Origin: Gordius sp. MW1
Taxonomy: Eukaryota; Nematomorpha; Gordioida; Gordea; Gordiidae
Reading direction: 5' to 3'
Assembly: GCA_964036665.1 (NCBI GenBank)
Contig: OZ038527.1
Coordinates: 25,399,901-25,463,900 of the forward strand
Length of the DNA stretch: 64,000 nucleotides
Part shown: positions 30,588-42,455 of the stretch, piece by piece
Numbering within the stretch: the first letter of the stretch is position 1
Layout of the letters: each line of letters opens with the position of its first letter
Notes under the pieces: generated by a model
The model's database searches: none
The model's input: only the letters and a program-made list of their open reading frames with translations
What the model was told of the DNA's origin: nothing
Translations under genes and position numbers: made by a program

Positions 30588-31589
30588 GGTGTTATCAAAT
30601 AAACAAAATTAGCATAAGAACTAATTGTGTGTCGTCTCACTTGACAAAATAGATAATCGCTCAATATGTTAGATAAGGGTTTGTAGTTGTTTCCGGTGTC
30701 ATGTTTATGCAATTTGTAAATAATACTGTCATCATATTAATAACATAACAAACTCAGGTTTCTGAAAGACCTTCGAGGGATATATTTGGCACTGTTTTTT
30801 GCCCTCAAAGCTATAAAAGTCTATACTTCAACCCCGAGAAAAACCAAAAAAATTCATAATACCCCAGAAAATTTAGACTTATTACTTTTGTCAATAACAT
30901 TAGAACATTTTAATAACGTCCATCTGGGGATATTAAAGAGCCAGTATTAATTTTACAAAATATTCTGAAATTTAAATATCGTGCCTAATTGTTAATAATT
31001 TGTAATCATGTAACATACTTATAAGTTTTATAATAGATTTACTTGGAAACTATGACGTTTTATAGTTAAATTTTAATTTTTAGAACTAGGGTAAAATAAT
31101 TAAAAATGCTTAAAATAGAAAAAAATTATTTAATGATAATAGATTTAAAAAACTTGTTTGTAGATCGATTGAAATTATGTTATTTTTTAACTTAAGATTT
31201 TTTGAATATATAAATGTATCTTCAGACCAGATTCTGTTTATTTATATGCCTGCGTCTCTCATACTTAATTTTGGTTACTTATTTATAGCACTTAGTTCAA
31301 ACCACATGAATAATGCAATTTAAAAATTTTTATAACAATTTAGCGCCACGCTATAGCTCTAGCGCATCCAAGTGATTATGTGCTATAGCTCTAGCGCCTT
31401 ATGTGACTATGTGCTATAGCTTTAGCGCTTCCAAGTGACTAAGTGCTATAGCTTTACCGCCCCTGAGCGACTATGTGCTATAGCTCTAGCGCCTTATGTG
31501 ACAATGTGCTATAGCCTAGCGCCTCCAAGTGACTATGTGCTAAGGTTTTAGCGCCTATCAAACGCTATTTCACCATCACTACGAGAAAG

Positions 31590-32149
31590 CATGGGCGATA
31601 ATATTAAGTAGAGAATTTTTGATCTAAATGTGCAATTTTTATTGGTTCTTTTATTATATACTTTTAGTTGTATCAAGTACTTTGTCTCACAGTAGTAAAT
31701 TTCTATTATTTATAATTCATTTTGATCAAGTACTCTTGATCAAATATAATTGTAATTTTGGCGTAGGTTTTTTAAAACTCTGATTCTACACCAAGCTCCC
31801 ACTTTAGCATACGGATAAATAATCATAATGCCCATAGTTCATAGCTTGTTTATATGTCTTTAAATAGTCACCAAAAATGTTATGGTTTTAGTAAAAATGC
31901 ATCGTCACTAAATAGGCGTGACATGTATTTAGCGCTTGTATCCAGTGTGTTAATTTTAAAAAAGTTACAAGGATTAAAAACAAATTATCATAAAGGAAAA
32001 ATAAAATTTGCTGTTTAAATACATTCTACACGTAATATCGTAATAAAATCTTTTTAACATCCAATCACACAAATCACGAAGTTATGACATAAATTGAAAT
32101 AGGTGATAGAGCATACAAATACCACAATAAATTTTTTATATTTAGATAT
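31590..32149. other. AT-rich DNA between element relics
   Basis: No coding or repeat structure was recognised. Confidence 0.35.
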
Positions 32150-32270
32150 GTTGTGAATTCTCGTAGAGGCGAGAACGAAATTTTTCTAGTCCGAGACGAG
32201 AGCGAGATTTTCTTAATCGAGCCCGAGACGAGGCGAGATTTTGCTTCCGCTGAGAAGAGATCATAATATT
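32150..32270. mobile_element. End relic of the TCTCG family
   Basis: Degenerate cgagacgag/gcgagattt words (cgagaacgaaatttttctag, gagcccgagacgaggcgaga) resemble the terminal array at 26738-26880 in reverse orientation. No intact end is present. Confidence 0.5.
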
Positions 32271-32289
32271 ATGTATTAGTTTCTTCTTG

Positions 32290-33720
32290 CAGCACATTTA
32301 GTCGATATGCAATTTAGCCACTCTGTATGAATCCTTGCATTAACTTCCTTTGAGTAGCATTCCTCTGTGGCATCGACACGATGTACTTATTTAGGAGTAC
32401 CTCATGTGGTCAGCCAGTGAAGGGGGGGCGACTTCTAAATGTATCTTGTTATCGTGTCTACAGTATTTTAAATAGAAAGGGCTTAGACAGATCCTTGATG
32501 TAATCCAACTTAAACCGAAGTCGTTTTATTGCAAAAATTTGAAGCCTTAATAGTTTTTTTATCGCATATAGCATCAAGCATATTTTTGTTTTCTCACGTC
32601 ATGCACCTTTTCAAATCGCATATTACCGTGTCATAAATTTGTCCAATTCAAAGAAGATCTGTGTAGATTTCTTCTCATTTCTCCCTAATTATTTATTATT
32701 TGTCTTAGTGCGAATATTGGTTCAATTGTGGATTTACAAGCCATAACCCCGGAATGGTTAGCCGATATGTGCAACTCGTTTATCATTCTTGTTACGATTT
32801 TTTTGAGGATAGCTTGATTCCTCTGTAATTTTCACACTACCTTTCAACGACAGTTTAATCATGTCTGCTCTATGTATTATGTAAAAGGTTATTAATCAAA
32901 ACTCCTTCCACCATACTCCCCATGCTATAAGAATTCTATCGGGTCCAATATATATTTCGCGTTTTATTTATTTGTATCCAAACATCATTCTCCTGAATAA
33001 GTGCTATCATATTTATGTTTGGAGGATCTATGCCATTTATAATATTCATAAGTTCCTATAAGTATCTTTTCCACCTTACAACCACTCTTTTGGCTTTGAT
33101 TCTCCTCCTTATGAATACTTTTAGGATCTCGACAGCGCAACTTTTCTTCCCCTTCATATTTATTATACATCCGTTACACACTTTACGATCCAGTTTGTCG
33201 GTCCTTTCGTTGAAAGCAGTTTAGTAAAAGGGTTGGAATATATTTTATTAAAAGGGAAATTATAACAGTGGTAACGATTCTATAAATCGCGAGTTTATAT
33301 ACCAATAGATAACGATAAACATTCAGATTAAAGTTAATTTTTTAGGTGTTGGAATATATTTTATTTAAAGGGAATTTATAACAGTGGTAACGAATCTATA
33401 AATCGCGAGTTTAGATACCAATAGATAACGAAACATTCAGCTTAAAGTTAAATCTCTTCGTGTATTCTTTCTTTTATAACCTTGTGCGTTTCTGTCCCAA
33501 ATTCCTTTCAATGTAAATGAATTTGTTTCTCTACAGCAGCCTTTCGCTACCGCAGCGGCCTTTTTTACAGCATCTCTATATACCTGATAATCTCCGACTT
33601 ATCAGTTCCACCGTTCCTGTAGAATTTTTTTATCGATGCAATTTGTAATCGACTGATTCCACCATCGTAGATCCTTATTATATTTACTTTTGGTCTGTTC
33701 TAAAACAAGTCTCTAAATCA
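32290..33720 (-). pseudogene. RTE-clade retrotransposon relic (reverse transcriptase region)
   Basis: On the minus strand several frames give RTE-like pieces in order: LRWWNQSITNCIDKK and DYQVYRDAVKKAAAVAKG (about 33700-33520), RWKRYF and NIINGIDPPNI (about 33090-33020), CKSTIEPIFALRQIINN (about 32720) and VNARIHTEWLNC (about 32330). They correspond to the segment before the RT, the RWKEYFEEL motif, the GRSTTEAIFxLRQL motif and the RI..GWLKW motif of RTE/BovB proteins. There are many stops and shifts, so it is dead. A 120-bp tandem duplication is inserted between the first two blocks. Confidence 0.7.
33232..33470. repeat. Tandem duplication of a 120-bp segment
   Basis: ttggaatatattttatt...aacagtggtaacga...tataaatcgcgagtt...aaacattcag occurs at 33232 and again at 33352 with few differences. 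It interrupts the RTE relic. Confidence 0.85.
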
Positions 33721-33826
33721 TCTCTAACATTCTGTCGCAACCATAGATTTATACTATAGACTGAGGAGCACCTGAAAATTTTGAGGAAGGGTTATTTCAT
33801 CATGTTAGAACATTTAATTTGGTAAA

Positions 33827-34164
33827 TCATATATATATATAAATGAAACTATGTGTGTGTGTATATATGCGGCCACCAATTTTGGAAAACCACCAAACCG
33901 ATTTGGGTCAAAATTTCACAGTTTATTCCTGACACTCCGGAGCATGTTTTAAGATTTGTTTGAGCCAAATCGGTCCAGTAGTTTTCGAGTATTCATACGC
34001 GTTGCACTGTATACGTAAATAGAACAATAGAAGTAGACATATAGACATCAAACTTTATTTTTACTTCAATAATCGCTTTATCATCATATATGCCCTAAAA
34101 TTCCAACACAATTTAATACACCCGGGTAAATGGCAAAACAACGTTTGCCGGGTCATTCATCTAG
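33827..34164 (+). mobile_element. Non-autonomous Helitron
   Basis: It begins TCATATATATATATAAATGA and ends GGGTCATTCATCTAG, with a hairpin GGCAAA-acaacg-TTTGCC at 34132-34149, 12 bases before the terminal CTAG. It is inserted between A (33826) and T (34165) without target duplication. The TC start, CTRR end, short subterminal hairpin and A/T insertion site are the Helitron hallmarks. It is 338 bp, with no Rep/Hel coding. Confidence 0.85.
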
Positions 34165-34784
34165 TTTTAATGATATTTTTAAAAAAAATTATGTCAAACA
34201 AAGATAATTAATATTCTTTGGACACTGGGAAGTATTTAAAGTCACTAGACAAATAGTGCAAATAAAAAAAATTCTTTAGGACATATACCCTACCAAAAGC
34301 CCTTAACAAAGAAAAAAACAAAAGTTATTGAAAAAAATTGAGGACCTACATTATAAAGATTTAGAATTGTGTTTATGGCATTCACATATTATGATATTAG
34401 CGCCATCTATAATTTATTATAAATATTTCTAAATTTAAAAATAAATACATTTAAGTGTTAACCAAATAAAAAGAAATAATTTTTCAAATACTATTATTAC
34501 TTGTGCAAATAGTCATTGCCTAAATGAGCGTAACAAATGTATCTCTCTTAAATCGGTGATAAGTTGCTTAATAAATTTAAATGCAAAATTGTCCGTTATT
34601 CTATAGCATTGAGTCTATGATTAAGTGAATAGGATCATAATTAAACCTAGGAGATGGAAACAAATTTGGGATGCTTTTTAAGGAGGTATAAAAGAGTAAT
34701 ATTTTATAGAGTGTTGGTGTTTTATCGGCTACTAACTCGATGCTTGCCTTTTCATAAGGTGAAGGCATATTAATTAATATCATG
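34165..34784. other. AT-rich intergenic DNA
   Basis: I see no gene, RNA or element end here. Confidence 0.35.
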
Positions 34785-34982
34785 CATGGGCGTAGCCGGT
34801 GCGGGGGGGGGGGCAACCGCCTTTCCCCTCCCCCCCCCCCCCCCCCCTTAAATGACAACAACAAAAAAATTCAATACATTAACCCTTAAAAATTAAAAAA
34901 AAATATGTTTTGCCCCCCCCCCCCCTAATTCAACTTAAACAACATTCGCCCCCTCCTAATCCAAAGGCTGGCTACGCCAATG
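34785..34982. mobile_element. G/C-family hAT MITE, copy 4, 8-bp target duplication with one mismatch
   Basis: CATGGGCGTAGCCGGTGCGG and CTGGCTACGCCAATG are the ends. Flanks are ATATCATG (34777-34784) and ATAGCATG (34983-34990). Long G and C runs (34803-34812, 34829-34847 and 34914-34925) make up the inner fold-back. Confidence 0.8.
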
Positions 34983-37163
34983 ATAGCATGATACATTTTA
35001 TGGAAATGCCTTTAAGTTTTTCCATTAAATCTTTGCTAGATAAAAAATGACTATTTCATCATAAATCTTATGCGAATTTTTTAACATAACGATTTTTGAG
35101 TTTCACCAGTTTGTTGTTTGGATAAAGTTTTTTTTATCATAAGTGCATTTTTTTGTTTCAATATTATAATTAGAGTATAAAGTAAAATAATTCAAATTTG
35201 TTGACTTTTTAAAGGCCAAGCCCTGCCCGCACTTTTTTTATTGCTCTACGCGGGCCGCGGGCTGGCCCGGCTTAGGCAGACCTCTACCTCCTTGTACAAT
35301 GAATCGAAGAAAATGTCTTATTCAATTTTCATACTTCCAAATTGTACATAACACGCATAAGATAAGAAGGCCTCATTAAATCTTAACCTATATTAATTGC
35401 CGGAACATCGTTTGACTTCCACCAGAATGTTCTTGGACAATTCGCTTTTATATCGACTCCGTTCCAACGATTTGGTGCCCCACTATAGAATAGCTTATAT
35501 TCTCTTAACTCCACAGCTTTTGACACAGTCACTTAGTTTCTCAGCTAGGCGATGTTTATCGTTTTTCCTTTTTGTACAACTTCGATGCTTTCTATCATCA
35601 ATGTGCTTAATAACAGCATCTTCTCGCATCCCACAATTAATTTTCTTAACCGCCTTTTTTGTGAGTCCGGCAATAAGCCTTGTGTCCATAGTGCATTCCA
35701 CTGACCGAAGATGCACTGCACGTCATTTATAGAGGATGCCCCATTATATCTTAAGTTGTCATTATTTTATGAGGGTTTGTACTGCCTGCTTCTAACCTTA
35801 TCACGAACTCGGGACACTCATAGCAAGTGTTTGTCCAAATATCATCTTTCAGCTTAAATAAAATTTGACCCATCTAGTTTTTGACTACCAAGAATCCCAA
35901 AGATCACGATCTTTTTCTCTTTTATATTGGTCAATTTTTACATACACCTGTTACCCTTAATAAGAGTTTGTTAGCCATCTCGATGTGTGCAGAAATCTCG
36001 CTATTGCAACGGCCTTTTCAACTCTCTTTGCCTCCTCATATTACTGATACTGACCGACTTTTGGATTTATATCACAGCAGGTAGTGTATGATAACTATCT
36101 ATAAGTGCGAACAAGCAATGTTAACAAATACCTTTACAACTGCACCCAGCAGTTTATCTAATGCTATTACAACTAAAAACGACTCATTATATTTATATGT
36201 TGTGTGGATTTGCCAAACTATTAATGTAGTTTCTGTCACATCCTTATGCACCCAAAAACTTAAGTTTTTTTAAATATCATATATATTTCAGTTACACTGG
36301 CAAACCAAGAAAGGCTAATTCTAGTCAACTACCCACACCACCAATCCATATATGTATTACTTAAAAATTCGTTACAAAAATCTTTTATAACTACCTGATC
36401 CATTATCGGTAATGTTCTAAGATCTAACCCAAAGTACAGCATATGGAAATATTGCTTCAAATCATTTGCCTTAAATGTTTTAATAACCACAAATTTTGAT
36501 AAAAAGTAAAAATAAATATATTCATTATTAATATATATCTACATGCCAGATCATTAAATTATTAAAATTAAAATTATTTTTATTATAAACCATGTCACTT
36601 CCGGCAAAACAACCAATCACAAATTACAGAGTTGGATAGGTGCCATAAATTTGGTGAGATGTTTTAATATAGTTAACAAAAAATAATAAATATGATGCTA
36701 CTTAGATGAAATAAACCAATTTTGTATTCACCTTCAATATATATAATTCAAAAATAAATTAAAAATTTCATGTTTTTCAAAATTTATAAAACTTATGAAA
36801 TAAGAAGGAACTTAAAAATATTCTAAATGTTTTTTGATAACTAATATTTTTAAAAGCTGTGCTTATCTATTTTCAAACCTATAATACCCTTTTTAGAGCA
36901 TTATCAAATGATTATATATATAGAATAGCTTTGCGCTAATTTATGCTATTTGACTAGTTTTTGTTTTATTTTTATGCTAGCTTATTTGGAGATATAACTG
37001 ACGTGATTTTCTTGATTAAAAATAAGTATAAAAATAAGTATCCCCTTATTATAAGGAAAAAATATATATGATAATTTTTAATAAATTTTGATTTTATGGT
37101 CATCAGCTGAACCTTTACTCGCTAAAATGATTAAAAATACATTTGCTGTGTCTAGCACATATA
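34983..37163. other. Intergenic DNA upstream of the SIM/zinc-finger gene
   Basis: A GC-rich patch (gcgggccgcgggctggcccg) lies at about 35259-35278. At 35400-35730 both strands carry open frames of moderate composition that I cannot assign to a family. From 36300 the DNA is AT-rich; the promoter of the 37164 gene must be here but shows no element I can name. Confidence 0.35.
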
Positions 37164-39733
37164 ATGGCTTACCCTTTAAGAAGTAAAACAGCAATTTCAG
37201 GATTTTCCTTGCCTTATGTAAGTTTATTTTGCTTTTTTATATAATTATATATATATTTATAGGAGGATATTGGTTCGATGAAAAAGGTTAATAAAGGTAA
37301 ATCTATATATATATAGATAATTATTTATATATATCAGGGCGTTTAGCAAGGAATAAGATAACATGTCATGAATGTTTTGAAGGCTTTACTTCAGATTTTG
37401 ATTATGATGCTCATACCCAAATATGCCAAATAAAATATATTCAAAAAGTTAAGGAGCAAGAAGCTATATACGAGAATCATTTAAAAAGAATTTCTCAGGA
37501 CACTCCCTGTTTCTTATCTGCGATGAAATTAATTCCAAACTCAGATGATGGTCTAAATAATATCAAGGGGATGAACAACCAACATGTTGAATCTCAACTT
37601 CCATATGATAACAGTAATCATACAATTACCTCTTTGTCTAATCATCCAAAATTCTTCCATGAATTTAAAAAAATAAATTGCTTACTTAAAAGATCTATAT
37701 GTTACCCACCAATTGAAGGGGTTAGAGAAAAGGCTGCCTTAAATGTGCTAACAGATTTTCCACCTTCTCCACTTTGGTTGTCGAATCATAATGCTCAAGC
37801 TGTTTTAGCTGAAAAATATAAAACAAGGTTTTCAAGTCGACACTTAAAAATTATCAAAAGCATATGTGTTACAAACTCCATTAAAGAACCAAGATATTAT
37901 AATAATATAAATCTTACCTCATTGTTATGTCAACAATCATTTGATAAATATGTTAAGTTCTTTGAAAAACAGATCAATTATGTGGATGAACAAAAATTTG
38001 AATTAACATCTTATGATGATAAGGTAGATTATATGGAGACAACCTGTACAAACGTGATTTGTAACAGTGTACATGCCTTTAAAAAGCCAATCATGTATTT
38101 AAAAACCCCAAAATATGAAAAATATTGTGAGAGATATGAGTACACACCATATGGACATCAAAATGGCAAAAATATTAGAGAACAAGATGCCCTAGTCCTC
38201 ACCAAATCAGACGATAAATTGAGTCTTTCATCATTTTTGGATTATCCTGATAAGTTGAAAACAAAACAAGGATCAAATTTTAAGATCAATGGCCTAATTA
38301 ATAAAATGAGAAAAGTGGTTGAGGATGATAATGGCACCATCTTGACCAGGGATTTTTTATTTTCAGCCTTATATGACTCCGTATTTTCACAGTTAGTGTA
38401 TAAGAAATATTTGCCCTGTTTAAACCTGCAGAATTTGAATTTAAGGTTTCACCATGCTGAAAAGACATTGTCAACATCCCAAGAACTAAGGCAACAAATT
38501 CTCGAAGATTCCATCAAATTAAGATCCAGCTTAAACAACCAAATGACTATGTTTTCCGAATATTACATCCAACATCTGTTCCGACTCCAACCTCCAACGT
38601 ATATTCCACCCTACTCTATATGCACTTGTTGCTTTTACCAAGTCAAATCTAGCGATTCACAGCAATCGCACGCGCTAAATATATCTCAATCTCTTTTGAA
38701 ATATGCAAAATCTAAGACACAAACCACGAAGTCGTTGGCGATCAAGAAAAAATATTCTCCCCTTCACAAGAAAAAGGCTAAATTCAACGCGGCAAAATTA
38801 TCTCCCGTTAAACCTAGAGAAATCGTCGTTACCCAGCCCAAACTAAGTCCACGGAAGTTAAATGTCATCGGAGGGAAATCGATATTAATTGATCTTACCG
38901 ACGAAGAAGTTATTTCCCAATCGGCAAGTATATCTTCTCAATTGTCCCCCAAATTCAAATCTTACGCACGTCACGAGTCAGAACCTCGCGACAATGTGAT
39001 GCTCGTTGACCTAACCTTAGATTCGGATACGGAGACCCTTTCTTGCAAATCTTACGCTTCACAGTCCTCGGCAACCTCAACATTGACCGTGAGTGTAAAT
39101 AGTAGCGCGGAAGAGCTACGTAATAACAGTAAAACTGAAACTCAGGTGAATATTAGGGACGTCAGCGATCGAGTCGCGTCTCCGAGATTAAAGCGAACCA
39201 TTAGAGCACCTCTGTGTTGCTCGACTGAAGAAGGACCTTGCTCCAGCCCCGGACACAAAGCTAAGAGGTCTAAACTTAGAAGTAAACCAAAGTCCATACT
39301 CGATTCTAAGGTTCAGCACGCCCATCACAACTCCCCTCCTCTTCAAGCGAAATTACTAAACGGTCATCAAACTAATGATCGAGCTTACTTTAAGCCGCGA
39401 AAGAAATCTAAAATGAGTTGCGACAAAGTTAGCCCGATCAAAAGTAAAACGATGACACAATATCCCCGTGACAAGTTGGATTCTAAAAATATGGCAAACG
39501 GTCATATTGGAGGTTCGAATGTCGGGAACATCTTACCCAAATGTAAATTATTGCTCCATTGTCACCTTTGTGCACATAAAGAATCGTTTCAGTCTCAAGA
39601 AGACATCCAAATGAAGATAGCTTACCATTGTTCCAACTATCACAAAAATGTTCAATTTTACATTGACATGTCTGAAACACACGACTTCGAAACGGGTTAC
39701 GACGTAACACTCGTCGAATGTCGCCCTAGTTAG
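37164..39733 (+). CDS. Unrecognised 827-aa protein with C2HC finger, two SUMO-interaction-like motifs and C-terminal C2H2-like finger
   Basis: Three exons: 37164-37217, 37263-37296 and 37338-39733, with tiny GT-AG introns of 45 and 41 bp; phases agree and give 827 codons plus stop. The start ATG (MAYPLRSKTAIS) follows AT-rich noncoding sequence; a start at 37523 would lose the first finger. Residues C39, C42, H55 and C59 form C-x2-C-x12-H-x3-C. Residues 545-553 (ILIDLTDEE) and 583-593 (VMLVDLTLDSD) are hydrophobic-plus-acidic SUMO-interaction-like motifs in a Ser/Lys-rich, probably disordered region. C771, C774, H793 and H798 form a loose C2H2 finger near the end. Basic clusters (KKKYSPLHKKKAKF) suggest nuclear location. 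I do not recognise the family. The second half is less AT-rich than the first. A chromatin or SUMO-pathway role is inference only. Confidence 0.85.
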
Positions 39734-39915
39734 CAATAGCGAATGTTAAACTCCCTATACTTCCAATCAAATATTTCCTATTTACGCACCCCCATCTGGT
39801 GTTAGCTATTTATTTAAACTGTACAAATATACCCTCACCGCATGCTAATTGTGTTTAATTACCGATCCCATATAATAACAGCTTTTCTCTTACACACACA
39901 CGTATGTATAATATC

Positions 39916-39921
39916 AATAAA
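39916..39921 (+). promoter_or_regulatory. Polyadenylation signal of the SIM/zinc-finger gene
   Basis: AATAAA lies 183 bp past the stop codon at 39733, followed by attacattttcc. It is the first canonical signal downstream and defines a short 3' UTR. Confidence 0.6.
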
Positions 39922-40403
39922 ATTACATTTTCCAACCCTAAAAATTACAATTTGTTCATTTAATTTATTTGTCAAAGCATAAAATCTGTTAATAGGTTGA
40001 ATAATTTAAGCTTTATATTTTAGCTACTCATCTTGAAAAAATGGGTAAAAAGTTGAATAAAGGTTTTGAATGGATTTTTTGTCATAGGATTTGTTGAGAG
40101 TTAGAAATATCAACGCATGTTTAGTTGCAGAGAAGCACCTCTTTTTTTCTTGTATAAGCTTTTGTTAAATTTATATCCACTTAAAATTTTTAATTTTAGC
40201 AATTTTGGCATATTCAGTAAAATATGAGTGGCCCTTAGGACATTTGCATAATTTTTAAATATATTTATTACATATTTATATCCTTAGAAAATAAAAACCT
40301 ACATACTAGATGAGTTCTGATGAAATAGTAACTACTATTAAGCATCTTCAAATTATGCCAGTGGTGTTTTTACACGGTTATATGTGAGCAATTAATCAGT
40401 TAT

Positions 40404-42455
40404 TGTTGAGAATTGAAAGATTTTGAGATTGTGTGTAATGTTTCGATTGATTTGTTTTATATTTTTCGTTTCTTGTGATGTGCTGTTGGGTTTGTATTTC
40501 TTCCTAATTTAAATACATCGCGTAAACTGTGAGCTGAGCGGAAAAACATAATGTAAAGTTGTAATCGCGATTCGTCCTTCCTTTCCTTCCCTAATAAATC
40601 GTTTCCTTCTTTCTTCAACATTCCTTCTTCAAAAATTTGGCGCCATGAGTAGGATTTGAACCTACATGGAATCATATAAATTAGGAGATTTGATTGAATT
40701 TTTTCTATTGCAGTTTGAAGCTCATATCATAAGTCAAACAATTAGAAGACATGCAAGCTGCTGAGTTGTCTATTAACTGAAGCCTTTCGGGTGCAGAGGA
40801 TGCCATTCCAGACAACCCTACCGAATGGGCACGAGGAATTAATGAGCTGGTTAAAAAAGATATCAAAGGAGAAATTGCCCCCTGAAGATTTGGTTTAGAA
40901 AACATCAGACAAATGGATGGGGACTCGATAATGCAATTCGTACGTAGACTGAAATCCGCATCAAGGGATTGCAATTTCACAAGCGGGGAGTTACTCAACA
41001 AACTGATGGACAAATTCATTCTGGGATTGCAGGACGGTTCAAGCCAGATTGATAGCTGAGGGTGACCTATAATAGGACAGGGCCATCGAGTTAGCCGGGA
41101 TGGAAGCGATCGAAGAGAAGCTATTAACGGTGCACGTGCAGTAGAATAAGCATTCGCGGTGGATAAATCAAGAGCGGGCCATAACTTGACCAGGTTCACC
41201 CTTGCTTTAGATATTTTGACTATCGATTTGCATATTAATAATAATTTGGTTCAATTTTTATTGGACACGGGGTCTGCAGTTACGATTGTGCGGAGCAAGC
41301 TTGGAGGGAACCGCTATCAACCATGACAGAACCCACGTCGATTGTATACGGATAGGATGACAGAAAAATAAAGATAGTCGCCGACTTAAAAGCCGAGGCC
41401 CGGCTAGGCCAGATGCAGGAAATCCTGCCACTGTGGCAGACCTAAGTTGACTGCCTTTGCTTGTTATAATTGGATAAAAGAGATCGGTGAAGATATATGG
41501 GAACAGGCGAGTTGGAATCCGAGAAGAGCCATCGAGCGCTATTACGTAAACTTCGTCGACCATCAAAATGCCCGGGGGACAGAGACAAATGAGGTTGTAG
41601 ATACTGGCAAAAAATGATCCACAAGAATTAGGTGCCACAGGCGGTATGGGGCATTGAAGTCGACGCACCAATGGAAAAGGGGACCAAGCCGCTATCGTCC
41701 CCGCACGACGCGTTTTCTTAGCGAAAAGTTGCAAGACTTGCGACTTCACGACCGCATTATCAAAAAGAAAGCATTCGGTCAGGCGTGAACCAAGTATAAA
41801 ATTGAACATAAGTCTTAAATGAAGCCATAGTTCTACGATGGATGGAGGCAGGAAGAGCGCGGTAGTTTAACGTTGGAGACACAGTGTGGACGGGCATGTT
41901 TTTGGATCCGCATAAATGGGTGAAGGGGACAATAGCAGCCAAGCGCGGAACGCGTTCTTACGATGTGTGGGCGCTAGGTAGACGACACCATCGCAACGTG
42001 GAACTCTTAAGGGAAAGATAAACTTGGAATTAGAGGAGGGAGGACATGAAAACGGGTGGTCAAAACCGATCCGGTGGAGATCACGTCCCCCTAATCCGCC
42101 CGATTCTAAAGCTTCTCCGATAGCGACACAACGACACATCAGGATAGCGTGGAATCCTCGCTACAAGAACCTTATCTACAGCAGAAACGACATTCCAGAA
42201 TATCTAAAGCATCCTACTTGTGAAAAAGGGGAGAGTGTTGAGGGTTAAAAAATTGTGAAATTACATGTGTCTAATGTTTCGATTGATTTGTTATATAAAT
42301 TTTGTTATTCCTCCTGATGTGATGTTAAGGTTGTATTTTATCTTAATTTGAATACGGAAAAATGATATTGTAAAGTTGGAATCGCGATTCCTCCTTCCTT
42401 TCCTTTCCTTCCCTAGAAAATCGTTTCCTTCCTTCTTGAACATCCTCCTTCAACA
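40404..42455 (+). mobile_element. Decayed Ty3/Gypsy LTR retrotransposon
   Basis: LTRs of about 220-230 bp (40404-40634 and 42236-42455) begin TGTTGAG, share aatgtttcgattgatttgtt and cctttccttccct, and the 3' one ends TTCAACA. A tRNA-complementary primer site starts at 40638 and a purine tract (aaaaaggggagag) precedes the 3' LTR. Fragments of gag (MQFVRRLKSASRDC, about 40940) and retropepsin (LLDTGSAVTIV, about 41258) are visible. Reverse transcriptase and most of integrase are deleted, and stops are frequent. The flanks share TTAT, and the matching empty site lies in unit B at about 44810. Confidence 0.85.
40638..40665 (+). other. Unusually long primer-binding site (28 nt complementary to a tRNA 3' end)
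   Basis: From TGGCGCC the sequence runs into GGATTTGAACC, the complement of a T-loop (GGTTCAAATCC). The site covers the acceptor strand and the full T arm rather than the usual 11-18 nt. I cannot name the tRNA isotype from memory. Confidence 0.6.

Larger units (their letters stand above)
26719..31581. mobile_element. Composite hAT-like element with one exact 8-bp target duplication
   Basis: The outer ends are TAGTGATGG (26719) and CCATCACTA (31581). Identical octamers CGAGAAAG abut them at 26711-26718 and 31582-31589. Inside, at 28191-28207, the right end of one element (CATCACTA) abuts the left end of another (TAGTGATGG), the two sharing TA. The left part (26719-28199) has TCTCG subterminal repeats. 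The right part (28198-31581) has GCGCTA-rich 30-bp repeats and carries an LTR insertion. No transposase is visible. The structure looks as if two neighbouring elements were mobilised as one unit. Confidence 0.8.
28198..31581. mobile_element. Right sub-element with GCGCTAGAGCTATAGCAC repeats at both ends
   Basis: The ends TAGTGATGGTGAAACGCTTA and (reverse complement of the right) TAGTGATGGTGAAATAGCGT match over the first 14 bases. The left subterminal region (28250-28440) holds about six units of gcgctagagctatagcacat followed by agtcacttggag. The right region (31340-31550) holds similar units in inverted orientation, and further right-type units occur at 28540-28625. There is no transposase ORF. 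It contains a small MITE and an LTR element. Confidence 0.75.

Noticed and set aside
34601-34864. 87-codon Gly/Pro-rich minus-strand ORF
   Set aside because: The Gly/Pro run comes from the G/C homopolymers of a MITE; no coding character.
35397-35732. 111-codon plus-strand and 73-codon minus-strand ORFs
   Set aside because: No recognisable domain, no splice context, and both strands equally open; not supported as genes.
41258-42139. Long minus-strand ORFs of up to 183 codons
   Set aside because: They are antisense to the decayed Gypsy internal region, whose sense strand carries the retropepsin motif.
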